A stretch of 64,000 nt of DNA from Haloarcula rubripromontorii. GTDB taxonomy: Archaea; Halobacteriota; Halobacteria; Halobacteriales; Haloarculaceae. A program made the position numbers and the translations under genes. Location of the stretch: the NCBI RefSeq assembly GCF_001280425.1, contig NZ_LIUF01000004.1, positions 1 through 64,000 on the forward strand, written 5' to 3'. Under the pieces are notes generated by a model. It did not search any database. It worked only from the letters and a program-made list of their open reading frames with translations, and was not told the origin of the DNA. How positions within the stretch are numbered: the stretch's first letter is position 1; each line of letters opens with the position of its first letter. Shown here piece by piece: positions 16,103 through 24,969 of this stretch.

Positions 16103-16555
16103 TCAGTACAGTCCGAGAATAGCACCGGCGTCAAGCAGGAGTAAAATCGACACAAGAGACGCCCCCAGCAGGAACGGGCGAGCGTTCCGGGCCGGTTCGC
16201 GTACCTTCTGCTGGTCGAAGCCGTCGCTGAGCTTCGATGCGCCGACCTCCACAAGACCGGCCAGAATGAACCACAGGACGATCATCGTGAGAACGAGGTG
16301 GCCGCGACCGGTTCCTGTCAGCGACTCGGCGGTGTAGCGGGTCGCTGCCAGATGTCCGCCTGTCAGAAACAGGAGCGTCGCACTCGCACGCGACACCGTC
16401 CGGAGCTTCCCGGTAATCGCCGACAGCGGTCCCGGCGACGAGTCGCCGTTCAGCGCCGTCGGAAGGACGGCGTAGGTCATGAACAACACGGTTCCAGCCC
16501 ACAGCGCGGCGAATATCAGGTGCACCCCGAAGATGGCCGCGTTTACGACACTCAT
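16103..16555 (-). CDS. CopD-like / DUF4149-like membrane protein
   Basis: A 150-residue protein with four hydrophobic helices (about 5-30, 55-72, 82-106, 126-148). The first helix, VNAAIFGVHLIFAALWAGTV, has the His-x-aromatic-x-Ala-x-Trp-x-Gly pattern of CopD and related transporters. The family includes copper-resistance membrane proteins, but this small form lacks a Met-rich binding region, so copper transport is not shown. No operon partner; the CheC gene lies upstream with a 47-base gap. Confidence 0.6.
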   Translation of the reverse strand: MSVVNAAIFGVHLIFAALWAGTVLFMTYAVLPTALNGDSSPGPLSAITGKLRTVSRASATLLFLTGGHLAATRYTAESLTGTGRGHLVLTMIVLWFILAGLVEVGASKLSDGFDQQKVREPARNARPFLLGASLVSILLLLDAGAILGLY

Positions 16556-16602
16556 ATCCGGCGGTTGGACGCGATCCTCTTCAACGTCGTGGGTTTGGTC
16601 CG

Positions 16603-17301
16603 CTACTCCGAGGAATCGAAAGCATCGAGGGCGTCCGCATCACCCGACATATCGAGTTCTTTGACCGCGTCAGTGTCGGCGGAGATGTGGGTCTCGCGGT
16701 CGGTGTCGTAGTCCAGTTGGTCGATGAGATGGACGAACGAGCCGGGGTCGGGGATGAGGAAGATGCGAAGCGAGAACGCGACGTCGCTCTCCTTGATGTC
16801 GACGAGCGAGTCGAGCACGATAGTCAGCGAGTCCCGGCGGACGTGCGAGAGGGCCTTGTCTGCGATCTCGGTCGCGTCGTCCTGTACGACTGTCGGCGTC
16901 CCCATGTTGATAGTCGCGTTCAGCGTGTTCGCGATGCCGTCGATGAAGCCCGAAGTGAGGATGTTACACATCTCCTGGAGCGCGGACTCGTGGAGCTGTG
17001 TGAATCCATCATCGACACTAGAGCCGGTCATTAACTCCGCGATCTCAGCGGCTGTCTCCGTCTCGAACGTCATCAGGAAGACGCCGTAGGGCGGCTCTGT
17101 CAACCGGACGCGAGCGCTGTAAATATTCCCGCCGCCCATCTCGGTGGCGATGTCCTCCGGCTGGACGAACGAGAGGCTCTTGATCTCGACGGCGGCGTCG
17201 ACGCCGGCCAGCGTCGCCAGCGAATCAGCGACCTGCTCGGCCCCATCCTGAATGAGTCTGGTGATGAGCGTGAGTTTCCGAATATCGATGAGAAGCGGCA
17301 T
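16603..17301 (-). CDS. cheC: Chemotaxis phosphatase CheC-like protein
   Basis: A 232-residue CheC/CheX/FliY-fold protein. One active-site helix is clear: ESALQEMCNILTSGF with Glu110 and Asn113 (the ExxN catalytic pair). A second helix in the symmetric half (ADKALSHVRRDS) lacks the pair, so it has a single dephosphorylation site. Family role: dephosphorylates CheY-P and interacts with CheD. The C-terminus is an acidic extension (after about 205) not found in bacterial CheC. No other chemotaxis gene is adjacent; haloarchaea usually carry several CheC proteins. Confidence 0.85.
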   Translation of the reverse strand: MPLLIDIRKLTLITRLIQDGAEQVADSLATLAGVDAAVEIKSLSFVQPEDIATEMGGGNIYSARVRLTEPPYGVFLMTFETETAAEIAELMTGSSVDDGFTQLHESALQEMCNILTSGFIDGIANTLNATINMGTPTVVQDDATEIADKALSHVRRDSLTIVLDSLVDIKESDVAFSLRIFLIPDPGSFVHLIDQLDYDTDRETHISADTDAVKELDMSGDADALDAFDSSE

Positions 17302-17558
17302 TGCAGGCTAACAGGACCTATGGTGTGTTACCGTTTTCGGTGGGGACAGCTGTCAGCGACTGAACGGTGGTTCACCGTAACGCTCATTACCACTGACTGA
17401 CAGGGACTCGGTGGGGAGCGTGCTATTCCGTGCCGTGCCCGTCATCGACGGGCTTCTCACGGGAAGCCGCCGTCGAATTTCTGTGCGACACTCGCTGGGG
17501 AGCCACGGCCACGCCCGATGTGAGCACGCTTAAGCCGCCCCGTCCGTTTTGCACAGCC

Positions 17559-18641
17559 ATGGAACCACGGGACCTCTCCGCTCACACTGTCTATCGGGCA
17601 GGTCGCGGTATCGAGGAAGTCGCCCGGGAACTCGGTCTCGACCCGGACGACATGGTGAAGCTGGCGTCAAACGAGAACATGTTCGGACCGAGTCCGGACG
17701 CCGTCGAGGCGATTCGCGGGTCCGCTGAGCGAATGCACTCCTATCCGAAGGCCTCCCACGCCGACCTCGTCGAGGAACTGGCGGAGCTGTGGGATGTAAC
17801 GCCAGCACAGGTGTGGCTGAGCAACGGCGGCGACGGCGCGCTCGATTGCCTCGCTCGGGCGATGCTCGACCCCGGGCAGGAGGTGCTCGTCCCGTCGCCG
17901 GGCTTCGCGTATTATGCGATGAGCGCCCGCTATCACCACGGCGAGGTCAACGAGTACACGCTCTCGAAGGCTGACGACTTCGCTCAGACCGCCGACACCG
18001 TCCTGAAAGATTACGATGGTGAACGCATCGTCTACCTCACCAGCCCGCACAACCCGACCGGCGCGGAGTTTTCGACCGACGCGGTCCGAACAATCGCCGA
18101 GGAGACCGACGAACAGACGCTGGTCGTCGTCGACGAGGCCTACGGTGAGTTCTCCGAAGAGCCGAGCAAGCGGCCGTTGCTGGACGACCGCGACGACGTT
18201 GCGCTCCTGCGAACGTTCTCGAAGGCCTACGGCCTCGCGGGGATTCGCCTCGGCTACGCGGTGGTCCCCGAGGACTGGGCAGACGCCTACGCCCGTATCA
18301 ACACGCCGTTCTCGGCCAGCGAACTCGCCTGCCGGGCCGGGCTGGCGGCGCTCGATGACGACGAACACGTCGAGCGCTCCGTCGAAACCGCTACGTGGGC
18401 ACGGCAGTACCTCTCCGAGGAACTCAACGCGCCGACCTGGGACAGCGCGGGGAACTTCGTCCTCGCGGAGGTCGGCGACGCGTCGGCCGTCGCGGACGCC
18501 GCCCAGGAGCGCGGCGTCATCATCCGAGACTGCTCCTCGTTCGGCCTGCCCGAGTGTATCCGCATCACCTGTGGCACGCGCGAGGACACGGAACGCGCCG
18601 TCTCGGTGTTGAACGAGGTCATCGAGGTGGTCGAGCCGTGA
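17559..18641 (+). CDS. hisC: Histidinol-phosphate aminotransferase
   Basis: A 360-residue fold-type I PLP enzyme of histidine synthesis. Signatures: KLASNENMFGPSP (34-46), TSPHNPTG (Asn165), VVDEAYGEF (Asp192, Tyr195) and the PLP lysine Lys222 in RTFSKAYGLAG; C-terminal IRITCGTRED. The start at 17559 is chosen over an in-frame upstream codon at 17430 because a CTTAAG element lies at about 17529-17534, 27 bases before this ATG, and the upstream part has Cys/Arg-rich translation. First gene of a three-gene coupled operon (kinase, CDP-alcohol transferase). Confidence 0.92.
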   Translation: MEPRDLSAHTVYRAGRGIEEVARELGLDPDDMVKLASNENMFGPSPDAVEAIRGSAERMHSYPKASHADLVEELAELWDVTPAQVWLSNGGDGALDCLARAMLDPGQEVLVPSPGFAYYAMSARYHHGEVNEYTLSKADDFAQTADTVLKDYDGERIVYLTSPHNPTGAEFSTDAVRTIAEETDEQTLVVVDEAYGEFSEEPSKRPLLDDRDDVALLRTFSKAYGLAGIRLGYAVVPEDWADAYARINTPFSASELACRAGLAALDDDEHVERSVETATWARQYLSEELNAPTWDSAGNFVLAEVGDASAVADAAQERGVIIRDCSSFGLPECIRITCGTREDTERAVSVLNEVIEVVEP

Positions 18642-19144
18642 GGGTCGCCGTTACTGGGACGCCGGGAACGGGCAAGACCACGGCAACGGAACACCTCGAC
18701 ACAGACTTCGATGTCCTCCATCTCAACGACATCATCAAAGACGAGGGATTCTCGACGGGCATCGACGAAGACCGCGGGAGCCTCGTCGCCGACCTCGACA
18801 GACTGTCCGAGTGGCTCGACGGCCGCGACGACGTGCTGTTCGAATCCCACCTCGCGCATCACTTCGACGCAGATCGCGTGATCGTGCTCCGAGCGCACCC
18901 CGAAACCATCGTCGAACGGCTTCGAGAGCGCGGTGACGATGATTCGAAGGCCTACGAGAACGCGGAGTCGGAAGCGCTCGATGTCATCCTCGGGGAAGCC
19001 GTCGAGGAGCGTGGCATGGACTCCGTCTACGAAATCGAGACGACGGACCGGGACCCCGACGAGGTGGCACAGGAGATTCAGGCCGTCGTGGCCGGCGAGC
19101 GCGAGCCCAGCGCGGGGACTGTCTCCTACATCGACTGGCTATGA
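18638..19144 (+). CDS. Adenylate kinase-like P-loop kinase (AK6/Fap7 family)
   Basis: A 168-residue small kinase starting at GTG 18638 that overlaps the hisC stop (GTGA). Walker A is GTPGTGKTT (residues 7-15). HLNDIIKDEGFSTGIDEDRGS fits the NMP-binding area of AK6 and LFESHLAHHF the second motif of Fap7. AK6/Fap7 in archaea and eukaryotes acts in 18S/16S rRNA 3'-end maturation as an ATPase with S11/uS11. The frame upstream of 18638 is the hisC shadow and is not coding. Coupled to the next gene by an ATGA overlap. Confidence 0.87.
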   Translation: MRVAVTGTPGTGKTTATEHLDTDFDVLHLNDIIKDEGFSTGIDEDRGSLVADLDRLSEWLDGRDDVLFESHLAHHFDADRVIVLRAHPETIVERLRERGDDDSKAYENAESEALDVILGEAVEERGMDSVYEIETTDRDPDEVAQEIQAVVAGEREPSAGTVSYIDWL

Positions 19145-19749
19145 CGCTCGACAAGTTCCGCCCGCTGGCCGACCGCGCGCTCGGGCCGTTTGTCAGCGCC
19201 GCCAAGGTGGCCGGCCTCTCACCCAACGGCGTCAGCGTCATCGCGTTTCTGCTGGCCCTCGGTGCGGGCGGGGTGTACGCCGTCGCTATGCGGGAACCCC
19301 TGCTGTATCTCGGCGGTGCCGTCCTCGTCTTTCTGAACGGCTGGCTCGACCTCGTCGACGGCGCGCTCGCGCGGGAACTGAACGTCGCGTCCTCGGGCGG
19401 TGACTTACTGGACCATGTGCTGGACCGCTACGCCGACATCGGCATCATCGTCGGCCTCGCTGCCGGCGTCGGTCAGTGGGCGCTCGGCATCGCCGCCGTC
19501 ACCGGCGTCCTGATGACCTCCTACCTCGGGACGCAGGCCCAGGCGGTCGGCCTCGACCGCGTCTACGGCGGCCTGCTCGGGCGGGCCGACCGGCTCGCGC
19601 TGGTCGGCGTCGTCACGGGCGTCGCGGCGTTCGTCCCAACCGCGCTTGGCGGCCTGACGCTGGTCGGCTGGCTGCTGGTCGTGTTCGCCGTCGTCGGCCA
19701 CGTCACCGCTGCACAGCGGTTCTATCACGCGATGGCCGCGCTGGAGTAG
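19141..19749 (+). CDS. CDP-alcohol phosphatidyltransferase family membrane protein
   Basis: A 202-residue integral membrane enzyme of phospholipid head-group synthesis. The signature DG-x2-AR-x8-G-x3-D-x3-D is complete: Asp73-Gly74, Ala77-Arg78, Gly87, Asp91, Asp95, with the preceding Asp70. Five to six hydrophobic helices surround it. In archaea this family makes archaetidyl-inositol phosphate, archaetidylglycerol or archaetidylserine; the product here cannot be told. Coupled to the kinase gene upstream by ATGA. Confidence 0.9.
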   Translation: MTLDKFRPLADRALGPFVSAAKVAGLSPNGVSVIAFLLALGAGGVYAVAMREPLLYLGGAVLVFLNGWLDLVDGALARELNVASSGGDLLDHVLDRYADIGIIVGLAAGVGQWALGIAAVTGVLMTSYLGTQAQAVGLDRVYGGLLGRADRLALVGVVTGVAAFVPTALGGLTLVGWLLVVFAVVGHVTAAQRFYHAMAALE

Positions 19750-19760
19750 CCAGCGCACCA

Positions 19761-19768
19761 TTTATACC
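19761..19768 (+). promoter_or_regulatory. TATA box of the aMBF1 gene
   Basis: TTTATACC centred about 27 bases before the ATG at 19791; leaderless geometry. It supports this start against an upstream in-frame one that lies inside the transferase gene. Confidence 0.6.
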
Positions 19769-19790
19769 GCGCCCCGTCCAAGCCGTCGGT

Positions 19791-20321
19791 ATGGTTCAGT
19801 GCGAGATGTGCGGGACGGAGGTTTCGTCTCCGAACCGCGTCAAAATCGAGGGGGCCGAACTCGACGTCTGCGACGAGTGTACCGACTTCGGCACGGAGGT
19901 CAAGACGGAGGAGACGTCGTCCACGTCGACGAAGTACTCGACGTCGTCCTCATCGTCATCGTCGTCGAGTTCGTCCTCATCGTCGAGTTCCTCGGGTGGT
20001 GGCGGGTCCGGTGGCCGCCGCCGGGATATGTTCGACGAGATGGACGAGATCGCACAGGATTACGACGACCGGATCCGTAAAGGCCGAGAGTCACAGGGCC
20101 TCAGCCAAGAAGAACTCGCCAAGCAGCTCAACGAGAAGGCGAGCCTCATCCGGAAGCTCGAACAGGGCAACTCGCTGCCAAGCGACGATGTCCAGAAGAA
20201 ACTCGAAAACGCGCTCGAAATTTCCCTGAGTGCCGGCGGTAGCGCTGACGAAACAGAGTGGTCCGGCGGCAGCAGCGACGGCGAGTACACGCTCGGCGAC
20301 GTCGTGAAGCGAAAGGACTAG
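19791..20321 (+). CDS. Multiprotein bridging factor aMBF1 with long serine linker
   Basis: A 176-residue archaeal MBF1 homologue. The N-terminal zinc ribbon has Cys4, Cys7, Cys27 and Cys30. A serine tract of 17 residues (52-68) and a Gly-rich piece form the linker. The C-terminal Cro/C1-type HTH (about 90-150) contains RKGRESQGLSQEELAKQLN and ASLIRKLEQGNSLPS. MBF1 contacts basal transcription factors in eukaryotes; in archaea it is linked to translation or ribosomes. The Ser codons are a mixture of TCG, TCC, TCA and AGT, so it is not a simple slipped trinucleotide run. Confidence 0.92.
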   Translation: MVQCEMCGTEVSSPNRVKIEGAELDVCDECTDFGTEVKTEETSSTSTKYSTSSSSSSSSSSSSSSSSSGGGGSGGRRRDMFDEMDEIAQDYDDRIRKGRESQGLSQEELAKQLNEKASLIRKLEQGNSLPSDDVQKKLENALEISLSAGGSADETEWSGGSSDGEYTLGDVVKRKD

Positions 20322-20322
20322 A

Positions 20323-20928
20323 TCACAGCCGGAGGTCGTCTTTTTCGACATCGAGTTCGTTCGCGAGGGACTCGACGTTCGACGAGATCCGCTCGATCTC
20401 GTCCTGGAGTGCCTGATACCGTTCGCTGTCCTGTAGTTCACGGTCGGTCTTCTCGACGCGGAGAACGTTGCGTTTGAGCTTTTTCGACGTGAGTGTCCGG
20501 AGTCGGTTGTTGTACTCCCGGATTTTGTACAGTCGGTCGACGACTTCCTGCAGGTCGTCCCGGGTGACGGGCTTGACGAGGTAGTCGTCGACGCGCATCT
20601 CGATGATGTCGAAGTCGGGGTCGATGGCAGTCACCATCGCGACGCGGCATCGAAGTCCCTTCTCCTCGATCTGTGCAAGCACTTCGTTGCCGGAGACGAC
20701 CGGCATCCGGCGGTCGAGCAGCACGACGTCGATCTCGGACGAGAGAAGTTCCAGGCCTTCTTCGCCGCTGTAGGCCGTCTGCACGTGATACTGGTCGGAC
20801 AGATAGTCGGTGTACAGGTCAGCCAGATGTTGTTCGTCCTCGACTATCAGAACGGTCGGTGTGTCGTCATCCCCTGCTGTCACGGCTTGTCTCGTTTCTT
20901 GTCTCGGCTGAACCGTAATAACTGTCAT
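20323..20928 (-). CDS. Response regulator with HalX domain
   Basis: A 201-residue two-component regulator. The receiver domain (about 24-145) has acidic pocket residues Glu30-Asp31, phosphoacceptor Asp72 in VVLLDRRMP, and a Lys in VKPVTRDD. The C-terminal helical region (about 145-200) is the haloarchaeal HalX output domain with coiled-coil character ([18 protein letters not shown]). No DNA-binding domain, so output is probably by protein contact. No kinase gene adjacent. It ends two bases after the aMBF1 gene, convergent. A second HalX regulator is at 34303. Confidence 0.9.
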
Positions 20929-21025
20929 CCCCGAGCGGTGGTTCGGGAGAACCGAAGGCGCAGTGGTAGGGACGCCAAACGGCGGCTTCGCAACCTATTT
21001 CCCCACAGCAACCGGTGCGTTTCGT

Positions 21026-21673
21026 ATGTTCGTCCTTGTCAATCTGAAGGCGTACCCGTGTGATCCAGTCGAAGTAGCGACCGCCGCTGCTGACGTCAGC
21101 GACGATTCCGGCGTTCGTGTCGCCGTCGCGCCACAGGCCGCACAGATCAGCGCTGTCGCGGAAACCGGTGTCGAGACGTGGGCCCAGCACGTCAGCGCCG
21201 TCGAACACGGCAGCCACACCGGCAGCACCCTCGCCGAGGCTGCCGCGGACGCCGGTGCTGTCGGGACGCTGCTGAACCACTCCGAAAACCGCCTCAAGCT
21301 CGCGGACATCGACGGTGCGCTCGACGCCGCCGACCGCGCGGACCTCGAAACCATCGTCTGTGCGAACAACCCCGCACAGATCGGCGCGGCCGCCGCGCTC
21401 GACCCCGACGGCGTCGCCGTCGAGCCGCCGGAACTTATCGGGACCGGCACGCCCGTCAGCAAGGCCGACCCGGACATCGTGACCGGCGCAGTCGACGCCG
21501 CCGCCCGCGTCAACGGTGACGTGGACGTGCTCTGTGGCGCTGGCATATCGACCGGTGAGGACCTCGTCTCGGCGAGCGATCTCGGCGCAAGCGGCGTCCT
21601 GCTGGCAAGCGGCGTTGCGAAAGCTGACGACCCGCGCGCGGCGCTCGAAGACCTCGTCGAACCGTTGCTGTAA
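21026..21673 (+). CDS. tpiA: Triosephosphate isomerase
   Basis: A 215-residue archaeal TIM, interconverting glyceraldehyde 3-phosphate and dihydroxyacetone phosphate. Catalytic residues are visible: Asn6 and Lys8 (VNLKAY), His85 (NHSEN) and Glu133 ([10 protein letters not shown]). The C-terminal phosphate-binding GAGISTGED and [10 protein letters not shown] are present. The archaeal short form is about 25 residues shorter than bacterial TIM. The start at 21026 (MFVLVNLK) is the family start; the in-frame upstream ATG at 20963 adds an unrelated segment. An AACCTATTT element near 20991 may be the promoter. Confidence 0.93.
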
Positions 21674-21700
21674 AATCGCCGGTATCGCGGTACTGACTTT

Positions 21701-23605
21701 TCAGTCGCTGTCGCCGTCTAAAAACGCCGATTCGAGTCGGGACACAACTGACTCGACTTCTTCGTCGTCGAGCCCGCGGTCGCTCTCCTCACGTACCAGT
21801 GCGGCCAGCCGGGCGTCGTACTTCCCGCGGCCGACGTGTTCGACCAGCCCGCGAAGCCGGAGTTCCCTGTTTCGCGCGTAGGCGGCCGTCCGGTCGCCGG
21901 AGCCGCCGGCCGAGAAGTGGGCGTTCAGCGGCGTCCCGGGTCCCTGCTCCCGGTAGTACGCGAGCATCCGGCAGGTCTTTCGGTCCAATTCCTCGATATC
22001 GGCTCGAAGGTCGGCGTAGACGGCAGGACCGTCGACATCTGACGGCGTCTCGTCTTCGACGGCCTCAGTTGCCTCCGCCGACTGCTCAGCTTCGACGGCC
22101 TCGGCGATAGCCGCTCTCAGCGCATCGTCGTCAGCCTCAGCAGTGTCCGTCTCAGTCCGGCCGTTGACTGGCACGGCCGCCGCACTGCTGTCTGGGCTGT
22201 CCCCGTTCGTCGCCACAGCAGCGTTCTCAGCGTGGCCATTTGACGCCGGTTCTGCGTCCGCGCTGCTGCCATTCGTCGCTGCTCCCTCGTCTGTGCTGCC
22301 GCCGTTCATCGCAGCCCCGTCCTCGGCGAAGGCGCTGAACGCGTCGCCGAACCCGCCGCCCGACGTTGCGTCGGCCGTCTCGTCCGGTTCGGGGGGCTGC
22401 TCGTCGCGGGGACCGTCGGCGTCCGCTTCGTCGTCGGTGTCTGCGTCGCCGTCCGCCTCGTCGCTGGTGTCTGCGTCGCCATCCGACGTGGATTGCTCGG
22501 CGAACCGCTCGCGCTGGCGGCGCATCTTCTCTTGTTCCGTCCGGCCGGGGTTGTAGTCCTCGGCCTGCTCAACCATCGCCTCGGTGAACTGCTCGGCCAT
22601 CCGCGAGAGGTCCCGGGCGTCTTGCAGCTCGGCCTCCAGTTCAGCGATGCGGGAGTTCTTCTTGTCCAGTTCCTCGCGGAGTTCCTTGATGCGGTCCTCC
22701 GTCTCCTGCTGTTCGTCGCTGATGGTTTGCAGTTCGGAAACGAGGTCGTCGCTGACGGACTTGAGTTCCGGGCGCTCGAAATCGTCGAGGCCCGGCGTCG
22801 CGCCGGCGTCGAAGGTCTGCTTGCGGTGGAACTGGACCCGGCTGACCTGCTCGGCCCAGTCGTTCATCATGAACGCCTCACCGTCGTCCAAGTCCTCGAC
22901 GGCGTCGGCGTACTTGTTGTCGAGGATGCGCCCGACCACCTTCGTGTCGTTGTTCCAGGTCAGGCGATGCCAGACGAGCCAGTCGCACTGGGTGATGTAG
23001 TCTTTTTTCACGTCGGCGGGGCGCTGGCTGATGCCGACGATGCCGAGCCCGTGTTTCCGGCCGCGCTTCCCGATTTTGATGAGCATCTTCCCGACCTCGC
23101 CCATCGACCCCTTCTCGGGCATCCACTCGTGGCACTCCTCGACGAGCATCAGGAACGGCTGTTTCTGCTTTTTGGCCTTCGCGAACAGTTGCTTGGCGAC
23201 CTCCGTCAGCAGCGTCTCGGCCTCCTCCTCGTCGAGAAACGATGAGATATCGAGGATGATGGGGACGTTCTGCTCCAGCGCCAGCGATGCGATCTTGCCG
23301 GCGTGGTCCTCCGTGACCTGAATGTCACACTCCTCGTCGCCGCCGACGTGGAGGATCTCGTACTCCTCTTTCAGACCGTAGTACTCGCCGTCGATATCGA
23401 CGATAAGCAGTCCAAACCCGTTGTCCAGCAGTTTCTCAGCGATGACGCTCGCCGTGTTCGATTTGCCGGACCCGCTCTTGCCGGTAATAAACCCCCGGCC
23501 GGTCAGCAGTTCCACCACCGGGAGATTGACAGTTTCCCCCGGTTCTCCGGTCCCACCCGGCCCCGCGCTCGTCGTCGCGACAGTTATCTGTTCGGTCTCT
23601 GCCAT
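21701..23605 (-). CDS. HerA-like ATPase (DUF87) with coiled coil and acidic linker
   Basis: A 634-residue P-loop ATPase. Walker A TGKSGSGKSNT is at 41-51, LLIVDIDGEYYGL at about 66-78, and the Walker B-like LMLVEECHEWMP near 152-163, with QRPADVKKDY further on, as in HerA/VirB4-type hexameric translocases. A coiled coil follows (about 290-350). Residues about 370-540 are a very acidic, Ala/Asp/Thr/Asn-rich low-complexity linker. The last 90 residues form a helical domain that resembles a winged helix. Family role: DNA translocation, often with NurA nuclease. No nurA, mre11 or rad50 is adjacent, so the process is unknown. Confidence 0.85.
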   Translation of the reverse strand: MAETEQITVATTSAGPGGTGEPGETVNLPVVELLTGRGFITGKSGSGKSNTASVIAEKLLDNGFGLLIVDIDGEYYGLKEEYEILHVGGDEECDIQVTEDHAGKIASLALEQNVPIILDISSFLDEEEAETLLTEVAKQLFAKAKKQKQPFLMLVEECHEWMPEKGSMGEVGKMLIKIGKRGRKHGLGIVGISQRPADVKKDYITQCDWLVWHRLTWNNDTKVVGRILDNKYADAVEDLDDGEAFMMNDWAEQVSRVQFHRKQTFDAGATPGLDDFERPELKSVSDDLVSELQTISDEQQETEDRIKELREELDKKNSRIAELEAELQDARDLSRMAEQFTEAMVEQAEDYNPGRTEQEKMRRQRERFAEQSTSDGDADTSDEADGDADTDDEADADGPRDEQPPEPDETADATSGGGFGDAFSAFAEDGAAMNGGSTDEGAATNGSSADAEPASNGHAENAAVATNGDSPDSSAAAVPVNGRTETDTAEADDDALRAAIAEAVEAEQSAEATEAVEDETPSDVDGPAVYADLRADIEELDRKTCRMLAYYREQGPGTPLNAHFSAGGSGDRTAAYARNRELRLRGLVEHVGRGKYDARLAALVREESDRGLDDEEVESVVSRLESAFLDGDSD

Positions 23606-23776
23606 GCGTTTCTGTCAGGACAGAGACGCGCAGGCCCCATAACTCTCCGTCAGACGACCGTCAACTGTGGCACAGGTCTGGAACGGGGGTGAAACCGCTC
23701 GGCATTACGTAGCGATTTCGCCTGTTCGGCTTCGAGATTTCGTGTCCTATCAGCGAGAATTCACTCACCAAATCCG

Positions 23777-24448
23777 TTATGACTGCGTTTCAGGTGTCCG
23801 ACTGGGGTCCCACTCACCGTGGTGGACCAGTTCCGATCTGTCGATGCGACTACGCCAGCCTTCCTGTTGCAGTACCGGTTCGGAAGGGAAGCCGTCCTCT
23901 GGATATCCGACACAGAGGTAGGCCACGGGTTGAATGTGGTGTGGAATGTTCAACACATCACGGAGTTCGTGGGGATACAGAAACGAGACCCAGCCGACAC
24001 CGATACCCTCGGCACGGGCAGCCAGCCAGAGGTTCTGCACGGCAAGGCACGTCGAATAAACGTCCATTCGCTGCATCGTGTTCCGGCCGAGAACGTGTGG
24101 CGCATCGCGTGTGGGGTCACAGGTAACACAGATATTCACCGGCGCGTCGGTTATCCCCTCCAGTTTCAACTGGCCGAACTCTGATTTGCGCGGTTCGTTG
24201 TAGCCTTCGCGTGCGGCGGCTATCGCCCGTTCGGCAATCGCTGCGACCGCTGATTTCGTCTGTTTGTCCTCTATCACGATGAAATCCCACGGTTGCGAGA
24301 ACCCGACGCTTGGCGCGTTGTGGGCGGCGTCTAAAATCCGTCCGAGAACTTCCTCGGGAACTGGGTCGCCGGCAAATCGTCTGATGTCTCGTCGCGAATA
24401 AATCGACTTGTAGACTGCCTCGCGCTCTCGGGGGCCGAACTCAGCCAT
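23777..24448 (-). CDS. bluB: 5,6-dimethylbenzimidazole synthase BluB
   Basis: A 223-residue nitroreductase-fold flavoenzyme that fragments reduced FMN with oxygen to make the lower ligand of vitamin B12. Signatures: YKSIYSRRDIRRF (13-25), NAPSVGFSQPWDF (44-56), and the C-terminal GWVSFLYPHELRDVLNIP and CVGYPEDGFPSEP, all BluB-specific rather than general nitroreductase. Length is normal. No other cobalamin gene is nearby. The role in aerobic B12 salvage or synthesis is known from bacterial BluB; here it is by homology. Confidence 0.88.
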   Translation of the reverse strand: MAEFGPREREAVYKSIYSRRDIRRFAGDPVPEEVLGRILDAAHNAPSVGFSQPWDFIVIEDKQTKSAVAAIAERAIAAAREGYNEPRKSEFGQLKLEGITDAPVNICVTCDPTRDAPHVLGRNTMQRMDVYSTCLAVQNLWLAARAEGIGVGWVSFLYPHELRDVLNIPHHIQPVAYLCVGYPEDGFPSEPVLQQEGWRSRIDRSELVHHGEWDPSRTPETQS

Positions 24449-24615
24449 ATGTTCCGTGACAGACGGCAGTTGTATACCGATTATGCTGGCCAGTGAATGT
24501 CCCGGATACAGCGATATCCGAATGCAAGGCAGACCGTGTTGGTACCGGTCAGTTCAGGACGGGGTAACGGCTATTGCGATGGGACGCTTTGACACAGCCG
24601 TTCAGTGGGCTGTCC

Positions 24616-24963
24616 ATGGACAGATACGAGACGTTCGTCGAGGACGGAACCGTGTACGTTGGGAGTGACAACGGACCCCTGAAAGTGGCCCCGCTCGACG
24701 ATATCGTCGCAGCCGCAGGTGGCCCGGCGTGGACAATCACCTACACAGAGGCGGAGAAAGAGCGGTACACCGGCATGGACACTAGCGACGAGGGGCTGGT
24801 GGTCGACGTGGTCGATATGTTGCACGCGATGACTCACAGCCAGCGGTTCGTCGACACGCTGGCCGCACATCCGACAGCTGTTCCGGCTGATGACACTATC
24901 TCCCCACGGGCCGGCCTGTTCGTCGGGAAACTGCTTGAGAATCTGGAACACGGTGTCGCCTGA
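24616..24963 (+). CDS. Hypothetical acidic protein
   Basis: A 115-residue protein starting at ATG 24616 (MDRYETFVEDGTVYVG); an in-frame ATG at 24574 adds 14 residues of unlike composition. Acidic, no cysteine, no membrane span. It contains a conserved-looking N-terminal beta part (TVYVGSDNGPLKVAPLDD) and a helical C-terminus ending GLFVGKLLENLEHG. Family not recognised. It ends six bases before the convergent polymerase gene. Confidence 0.65.
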   Translation: MDRYETFVEDGTVYVGSDNGPLKVAPLDDIVAAAGGPAWTITYTEAEKERYTGMDTSDEGLVVDVVDMLHAMTHSQRFVDTLAAHPTAVPADDTISPRAGLFVGKLLENLEHGVA

Positions 24964-24969
24964 GAGTCC

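Noticed and set aside
19930-19995. TCG/TCC-rich repeat as a possible microsatellite or CRISPR-like array
   Set aside because: It lies in frame in aMBF1 and encodes a serine linker with mixed codons; there are no spacers.
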